Source: an uncultured Eubacteriales bacterium (GTDB lineage Bacteria > Bacillota > Clostridia > Oscillospirales > Feifaniaceae). From it: a DNA stretch of 6,427 nucleotides. Each line of letters begins with the position of its first letter. Position 1 is the first letter of the stretch. The notes beneath the pieces were generated by a model, which was not told the origin of the DNA, did no database searches, and saw only the letters and a list, made by a program, of their open reading frames with translations. Positions 1 to 3,637 of this stretch are shown in pieces. Location of the stretch: NCBI GenBank assembly GCA_902474785.1, contig CABRXB010000070.1, positions 1 to 6,427 on the forward strand, in the 5' to 3' direction. Both the position numbers and the translations under genes were made by a program.

Positions 1-216
1 ATTTGGTGAAACCGACAAAGTTTTTACCATCAACCATGATCTATAACAGGGACCCCGGTTCTGTCTCCCGGCTCTTCACGCACAGCGGTCACAGCCCTGC
101 GGTCTGTTTGTAAGGGGTGCGCCCTGTCGCATGTCGAGCACCAAACAGGCCCCGACGCCGATGCATAGGTCGGGTTGCACTTTTTTGAAACCCCTTTGAA
201 AACGGGAGGGCGTCGC

Positions 217-267
217 CTTTTGCCCCTGACAGGGAAGCTCCCTGCGCGCTTTTGCCCGCTTTTGTTT
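217..267 (+). promoter_or_regulatory. Direct repeats, candidate response-regulator operator
   Basis: GCTTTTGCCC at 248-257 is followed directly by GCTTTTGTTT at 258-267, giving a 7-base word repeated with a 10-bp period. A third CTTTTGCCC lies at 217-225, 32 bp upstream of the copy at 249, about three helical turns. The last repeat overlaps the putative -35 box. OmpR/PhoB-family regulators bind as head-to-tail dimers to direct repeats spaced 10-11 bp, so this is a plausible autoregulatory site for the regulator encoded in the same operon. The T-rich composition makes chance a real alternative. Confidence 0.35.
230..244. repeat. Perfect 6-bp inverted repeat upstream of the promoter
   Basis: CAGGGA-AGC-TCCCTG is a perfect 6-bp palindrome with a 3-nt centre, 20 bp upstream of the predicted -35 box and between two of the CTTTTG direct repeats. 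It could be a protein-binding site. It lies upstream of the predicted transcription start, so it should not be part of the operon mRNA unless another promoter exists. Confidence 0.3.
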
Positions 268-293
268 TCAATTTCAACCCATTATGATACAAT
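265..293 (+). promoter_or_regulatory. Promoter of the kinase-regulator operon
   Basis: A SigA-type promoter fits well: -35 TTTTCA (265-270, 4 of 6 consensus bases), a 17-bp spacer, and -10 TACAAT (288-293, 5 of 6) with the extended -10 TG at 285-286. Transcription would start near base 300, leaving a leader of about 43 nt before the ATG at 343. The position of this promoter argues against the longer kinase starts upstream. Confidence 0.6.
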
Positions 294-342
294 GCAAAGT
301 AAAAGGACAAAACATAGAAATGCGGTGGGGTGTTTTTTCGAT

Positions 343-2322
343 ATGGAACGGCAGAAACGATTTTTCAACAAACCCGAAAGGCTGCTGCTTTTCATTGCGC
401 TGCCGCTGATGCTCCTCTTCTGCATCGCGGTTTGGCTGATCCAGGGCAGCATCCCCGTTGAGACAGTCCGCTCTCAGCAGGGCGTGTGGGATTTGCGGGA
501 CGTTGATTTTGATGCGACCAATGTCCGCTTTCAAGGCGTTGTGGAATACATTCCCCATGCGCTTTTGACGCCAGAGGAGTTTGCAGCGCGGGCGGATGAG
601 GCCGAGATCGTCGACCCCTTTGGCCACAGCGCCGCCTTTGGCACCAGCCGCATTCGCCTGCTGGTACCGGACGGCAGGGCATATGTGATCGCGGAGAGTT
701 CGCCTCTGGCCTGCGACCGCATGTATGTCAACGGCGTCTGGATTGAGGATATCGGCAAGCCGGGCGACAGCGCGCAGACCACGACAGAGGGCGACGTTTT
801 GTTTTCCTACACGGTCTACCCCGAGGACGGCGTCATCGAGCTCGTGCAGCAGGTGTCCAACTTCGCACACCGCAAAAACGAAAGTCATGCCGGGTATGTC
901 GTCGGCAGCGTGCCGATGATGCGCGCCTTTGTCTCGTGTACATACGTTGTGACGGCGCTGCTGATCGGCTGCTTCATCACGCTGTTTTTGGTCCATATCA
1001 CCTTGTGGCTGCTGTTTCGCGGCTATAAGGCCAATTTATACTTCGCGCTGTTTTGTCTGACCTGGGTGTTTCGCACGGCTGTCACCGGCCCCAAGCTGGT
1101 GACGGCGCTCTTTCCAAGCTTTTCCTGGTTTGCGGCCTTTGCCATCGAATATGTCTCGATGGCCCCCGCCATGGTGCTTTTTTTGCTGATCTACAGCGCC
1201 ATGTTCCCCGGCGTCATCCAAAAGTGGTATCTTTGGCTGGTCGCCGTTGCATCGGCGCTGTGGGCTGGTGTCCACGCTGTGTTCGACTCCTTGACCATTT
1301 CTCAACTGTTGAGCTATTATCAGATGCTCATGGGTGTGACCATCGTGTATATTCTTGTGCGTTCGGTGGTGAAAATCCGCCGTGTGGCGCTTCCCCAGTC
1401 GCTGTTTTTGTGCGGCAGCGCGATCATGGCCTATGCAACCGTGCGCGACATCCTTTTTTACCGCGACATTTTTATCCCGCCTTATGGCGCCTATGCCAAC
1501 GCGCCGCTCTCTGAAATGGCGCTGCTGCTGTTTGTCTTTTTGCAGATGACGGCTGTGTTCATCGGCACCATCCGGGAGATGGACGCCGTGCGCGCCAAGG
1601 AGCAAAGGCTGCTCGCGGAAAATGCCGCCCTCGACCGCGTGAGCCGTCTGCGCGCCGATCTGCTCGACACCCTCTCCCACGAGCTGCGCACGCCGCTGGC
1701 CGTCATGATGGGCTATGCGGAGCTGGCGGTCAAGGAGCTGCGACTCAAGGGCGTTGCACAGGAGACCACCGCCGACCTCGACGTGATCGCAGCCGAGGCC
1801 GGGCGCCTGGCCGTTTTGGTGGAGGAGGCCCGCCGCCTCTCACTCTCGCGCGATGCAGCAGAGAACCGGCGCCCCTTCCCACCGGGCGAGGTCATCCGGC
1901 AGACGGCGCGACTGTACGCCCCCATCCTTCAGCGGCACGGGACGCTGCTGGAACTGGAGCTTGCGCCGGATCTGCCCATGGTGTACGGCACGCCAGATGA
2001 GCTGACGCAAGTGCTGTTCAATCTGCTGACCAACGCGGGCAAGCACACCGAAAACGGCCATGTGCGCATCAGCGCCGCGCTGGAAGAGGGCGCGGTGCGA
2101 ATTTCGGTTGCCGACGACGGCAGCGGCATCCGGGCGGAATTTTTGCCCCACGCCTTTGAAAAATACGCTCATGACGACCCCGACGGCAGCGGGCTGGGCC
2201 TCTCTTTGTGTCGGGTAATTGTTGTAGGATTTGGCGGCAAGATCGCCATGGAAAGCGAGCTTGGAGCGGGCACGCGCGTCACCTTTACGCTGCCGGCCCA
2301 CGACGGGGGAGAAGCGCCGTGA
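343..2322 (+). CDS. Membrane sensor histidine kinase, 7TMR-DISM-like
   Basis: A 659-residue membrane kinase that would autophosphorylate on His and pass the phosphate to the regulator encoded downstream. Residues 13-34 form a first membrane segment. Residues ~36-195 are extracytoplasmic, with a MYVNGVWIEDIG stretch like the galactose-binding-like 7TMR-DISM ectodomain, which suggests a carbohydrate-type or envelope ligand. About seven hydrophobic segments (~197-410) form the 7TM module, followed by a short charged linker. HisKA has SHELRTP with His446. The ATPase domain has N-box Asn560/Asn564, G1 DDGSG (591-595) and G2 GSGLGL (615-620), so it looks catalytically complete. I chose ATG 343 because a GGTGGGG lies 12 nt upstream (weak spacing), the protein then opens with a basic N-terminus before the first helix, and the promoter overlaps the in-frame ATG at 292. 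The frame is open back to TTG 175. The last 134 bp are copy 1 of the tandem array. Kinase assignment is firm; ligand unknown. Confidence 0.93.
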   Translation: MERQKRFFNKPERLLLFIALPLMLLFCIAVWLIQGSIPVETVRSQQGVWDLRDVDFDATNVRFQGVVEYIPHALLTPEEFAARADEAEIVDPFGHSAAFGTSRIRLLVPDGRAYVIAESSPLACDRMYVNGVWIEDIGKPGDSAQTTTEGDVLFSYTVYPEDGVIELVQQVSNFAHRKNESHAGYVVGSVPMMRAFVSCTYVVTALLIGCFITLFLVHITLWLLFRGYKANLYFALFCLTWVFRTAVTGPKLVTALFPSFSWFAAFAIEYVSMAPAMVLFLLIYSAMFPGVIQKWYLWLVAVASALWAGVHAVFDSLTISQLLSYYQMLMGVTIVYILVRSVVKIRRVALPQSLFLCGSAIMAYATVRDILFYRDIFIPPYGAYANAPLSEMALLLFVFLQMTAVFIGTIREMDAVRAKEQRLLAENAALDRVSRLRADLLDTLSHELRTPLAVMMGYAELAVKELRLKGVAQETTADLDVIAAEAGRLAVLVEEARRLSLSRDAAENRRPFPPGEVIRQTARLYAPILQRHGTLLELELAPDLPMVYGTPDELTQVLFNLLTNAGKHTENGHVRISAALEEGAVRISVADDGSGIRAEFLPHAFEKYAHDDPDGSGLGLSLCRVIVVGFGGKIAMESELGAGTRVTFTLPAHDGGEAP

Positions 2323-2492
2323 GTGGGCAAAAAACCATCCTGCCGGGGGAGAGTGGCAGCGGGCCGGGCCTCTCTTTGTGCCGGGAGATTGTTGCAGGAT
2401 TTGGCGGCGAGATCGCCATGGAAAGCGAGCTTGGAGCGGGCACGCGCGTCACCTTTACGCTGCCGGCCCACGACGGGGGAGAAGCGCCGTGA
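2319..2492 (+). CDS. Hybrid mini-ORF 1 (regulator start fused to kinase end)
   Basis: A 57-codon ORF whose GTG start (2319-2321) overlaps the kinase TGA (2320-2322) as GTGA. GGGGGAG at 2305-2311 sits 7 nt upstream, a good Shine-Dalgarno sequence, so translation by coupling from the kinase is plausible. Residues 1-12 (MSGQKTILPGES) match the first beta strand of the downstream regulator, and residues 13-57 match the kinase G2 box and C-terminal strands. Both halves look decayed: the G2 box reads GSGPGL instead of GSGLGL, and the acidic pair ED of the receiver reads ES. It carries no complete domain, so no catalytic activity is expected. It may be a by-product of the duplication, a small interfering peptide, or merely a bridge for ribosomes. 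Confidence 0.5.
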   Translation: MSGQKTILPGESGSGPGLSLCREIVAGFGGEIAMESELGAGTRVTFTLPAHDGGEAP

Positions 2493-2662
2493 GTGGGCAA
2501 AAAACCATCCTGCCGGGGGAGAGTGGCAGCGGGCCGGGCCTCTCTTTGTGCCGGGAGATTGTTGCAGGATTTGGCGGCGAGATCGCCATGGAAAGCGAGC
2601 TTGGAGCGGGCACGCGCGTCACCTTTACGCTGCCGGCCCACGACGGGGGAGAATCGTCATGA
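2489..2662 (+). CDS. Hybrid mini-ORF 2 (regulator start fused to kinase end)
   Basis: The second 57-codon hybrid ORF, nearly identical to mini-ORF 1. Its GTG (2489-2491) overlaps the TGA of mini-ORF 1, with GGGGGAG at 2475-2481 upstream. Its own TGA (2660-2662) overlaps the ATG of the response regulator, so ribosomes finishing it would be placed on the true regulator start. Its last two residues are SS where mini-ORF 1 and the kinase end in AP. This SS ending probably preserves the ancestral kinase terminus next to the regulator. Expression is unproven. Confidence 0.5.
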   Translation: MSGQKTILPGESGSGPGLSLCREIVAGFGGEIAMESELGAGTRVTFTLPAHDGGESS

Positions 2663-3363
2663 ACGAGCAAAGAACCATCCTTCTGGTGGAGGACAACCAG
2701 CATTTGAACAAAATCAACGGCGCAGCCCTGCGGCTTGCGGGCTACCGCGTGTTGACCGCGCTGACAATCGGCGAGGCAAAGAAAACTCTTGAGGAGACTG
2801 AGCCCGACGCCATCGTTTTGGATATCCTGCTGCCCGACGGAAACGGCGTGGACTTTTGCAGGGAGATCCGCGAGCGCACCGGCGCGCCGATTTTGTTTTT
2901 GACCTCGGTGACAGGCTATGAGCAGGAGCTCGAGGGTCTGCGCGCGGGCGGAGACGACTATTTAAACAAGCCCTTTCGCCAGGAGATGCTGCTGGCCCGC
3001 ATCGAGGCATTCTGGCGTCGCGACGAGATTCAAAAGCGGGGTCGCCAGCCCATTGAGCTGGTGCGCGGGCCGCTGACGCTCAGGGTCGTGGCAGGGCGGG
3101 CGCTATTGCACGGCGAGGATCTCATGCTGACCCAAAAGGAATTCGCCCTGCTTTTATATCTGGTGCAATATGAGGGCCGATTGCTCGACAAGAAGACGCT
3201 GTATGAAAATGTCTGGGGCGGCCCTCTGCTCGGCGACAGCCAGGCGCTCTATGCGTCGATATCCAGGCTGAAGAGAAAACTTGAACCTGCCTGTGGAGAG
3301 GGCATTTTCCTCTTTGCCAAACGCGGTCAGGGCTATTGTTTTACCTATCGGCCGGACAAATAG
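2659..3363 (+). CDS. OmpR/PhoB-family response regulator
   Basis: A 234-residue two-domain regulator, the usual length for the family. The receiver domain (about 5-118) has the acidic pair Glu11/Asp12, phosphoacceptor Asp55 in VLDILLPDGNG, Thr82 in LFLTSV and Lys104 in LNKPF, so all key switch residues are present. The C-terminal winged helix (about 130-230) shows LTQKEFALLLYLVQYEGRLL, a SRLKRKL recognition-helix region and the RGQGYCF wing. It should be phosphorylated by the kinase encoded upstream and bind DNA as a dimer. I chose ATG 2659 because it overlaps the previous stop as ATGA, has GGGGGAG at 2645-2651, and begins with the receiver's first strand. The same frame is open back to 2323, but that extension only reads the kinase repeats out of frame. 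Target genes are not shown by the sequence. Confidence 0.95.
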   Translation: MNEQRTILLVEDNQHLNKINGAALRLAGYRVLTALTIGEAKKTLEETEPDAIVLDILLPDGNGVDFCREIRERTGAPILFLTSVTGYEQELEGLRAGGDDYLNKPFRQEMLLARIEAFWRRDEIQKRGRQPIELVRGPLTLRVVAGRALLHGEDLMLTQKEFALLLYLVQYEGRLLDKKTLYENVWGGPLLGDSQALYASISRLKRKLEPACGEGIFLFAKRGQGYCFTYRPDK

Positions 3364-3379
3364 AGCGTGAATCGTCTGT

Positions 3380-3421
3380 AAAAAACGCGAAACTGACAAA
3401 TCTGTCAGTTTCGCGTTTTTT
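3380..3421 (+). terminator. Rho-independent terminator of the operon
   Basis: An uninterrupted stem of 19 bp: 3380-3398 pairs with 3403-3421 around the 4-nt loop AATC. The GC-rich core is CGCGAAACTGACA, flanked by an A-run on the left and a T-run on the right. It lies 17 nt after the regulator stop. The A-run means it could also terminate transcription from the opposite strand. It separates the two-component operon from the surface-protein gene. Confidence 0.95.
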
Positions 3422-3443
3422 GGTACCGGAGAAAAATCAGGTA

Positions 3444-3452
3444 TGCTATACT
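3444..3452 (+). promoter_or_regulatory. Candidate extended -10 promoter for the SLH gene
   Basis: TGC-TATACT is an extended -10 element (5 of 6 consensus bases) about 23 bp after the terminator. No good -35 box is seen at 16-18 bp spacing (the bases there read near TACCGG), so it may depend on the TG extension or on an activator. Transcription would start near 3459, giving a leader of about 180 nt. Confidence 0.45.
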
Positions 3453-3458
3453 TGAAAA

Positions 3459-3637
3459 AACTATGCCCTCTCAAAAGAGATGCATGCAACGTTTTTGTTT
3501 TCACCTTTGAGTCAGCAAAAAGGGAAAAGGGCAGGCGTCAAAAGGCAGGCGCAACACCGTTTCCGGATTGCCCTGCCTCTGCCAATCGCCCTTGCAGTTA
3601 CAACGCTGGCACTCATTCAGGACAAGGAGGCAAACAG
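3459..3637 (+). other. 5' leader of the SLH gene with competing inverted repeats
   Basis: A non-coding leader with two GGCAGGCG words (3530-3537 and 3544-3551) that can each pair with CCTGCC at 3572-3577. The second arm pairs over 7 bp (AGGCAGG 3543-3549 with CCTGCCT 3572-3578). The two pairings exclude each other. I do not recognise a known riboswitch class, and no T-run follows the stem, so a classical attenuator is not supported. Confidence 0.3.
3624..3630 (+). promoter_or_regulatory. Ribosome binding site of the SLH gene
   Basis: AAGGAGG is a near-perfect Shine-Dalgarno sequence, 7 nt before the ATG at 3638. It fixes the start of the surface protein and predicts strong translation. Confidence 0.9.

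Larger units (their letters stand above)
1..342. other. Non-coding upstream region with hairpins
   Basis: I see no convincing gene here. Frame 2 is open from base 2 to a TAA at 44-46 and could be the last 14 codons of an upstream gene, but that is too short to support. Two stems follow: 101-110 pairs with 142-151 (10 bp including one G-T), and CCCGAC at 151-156 pairs with GTCGGG at 169-174, with a T-run at 181-186 a few bases later. Together they could be the terminator or trailer of an upstream gene, though the gap between the second stem and the T-run is longer than usual. The rest leads into the promoter of the kinase operon. Confidence 0.4.
2185..2694 (+). repeat. 170-bp tandem array across the kinase-regulator junction
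   Basis: The kinase 3' end occurs three times with an exact 170-bp period: 2185-2318, 2355-2488 and 2525-2658 (134 bp each). The spacers 2319-2354 and 2489-2524 are identical to each other and resemble the true regulator start at 2659-2694 (25 of 36 bases; MSGQKTILPGES against MNEQRTILLVED). The unit is thus kinase end plus regulator start. Copies 2 and 3 differ only at two bases in their last five positions (g2484/t2654 and c2487/t2657). Copy 1 differs from copy 2 at six bases (2195, 2211, 2216, 2217, 2225, 2239), and then 79 bp are identical. This is consistent with tandem duplication by recombination within the operon, followed by homogenisation. A misassembly is possible, although the private differences of each copy argue against a simple one. 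Confidence 0.95.

Noticed and set aside
1..37. Possible minus-strand gene starting at an ATG at 37-35 (MVDGKNFVGFTK) and leaving the window
   Set aside because: Only 12 codons are visible and no Shine-Dalgarno sequence lies at a normal distance, so nothing supports it.
89..310. Minus-strand 73-codon ORF across the promoter region
   Set aside because: No recognisable domain, it overlaps the predicted promoter and hairpins, and it has no good ribosome binding site.
175..342. Longer kinase starts (TTG 175, ATG 292, GTG 325)
   Set aside because: TTG 175 and ATG 292 lie upstream of or within the predicted promoter, and none has a well-spaced SD. The ATG at 343 gives a normal membrane-protein N-terminus.
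320..409. A 29-codon leader ORF (ATG 320 to TGA 407-409) overlapping the kinase start
   Set aside because: It has AAAGGA at 302-307, but 12 nt away, and its composition looks like an out-of-frame reading of the kinase start. It is too weak to call.
2185..2694. The tandem array as a CRISPR or a mobile element
   Set aside because: The repeats are derived from flanking coding sequence. There are no short repeat-spacer units, no terminal inverted repeats and no transposase.
2323..3363. A 346-codon ORF that would extend the response regulator upstream through the repeats
   Set aside because: The extension reads the kinase repeats out of frame and has no receiver-like content. ATG 2659 has an SD and a stop/start overlap, and it begins exactly at the receiver's first strand.
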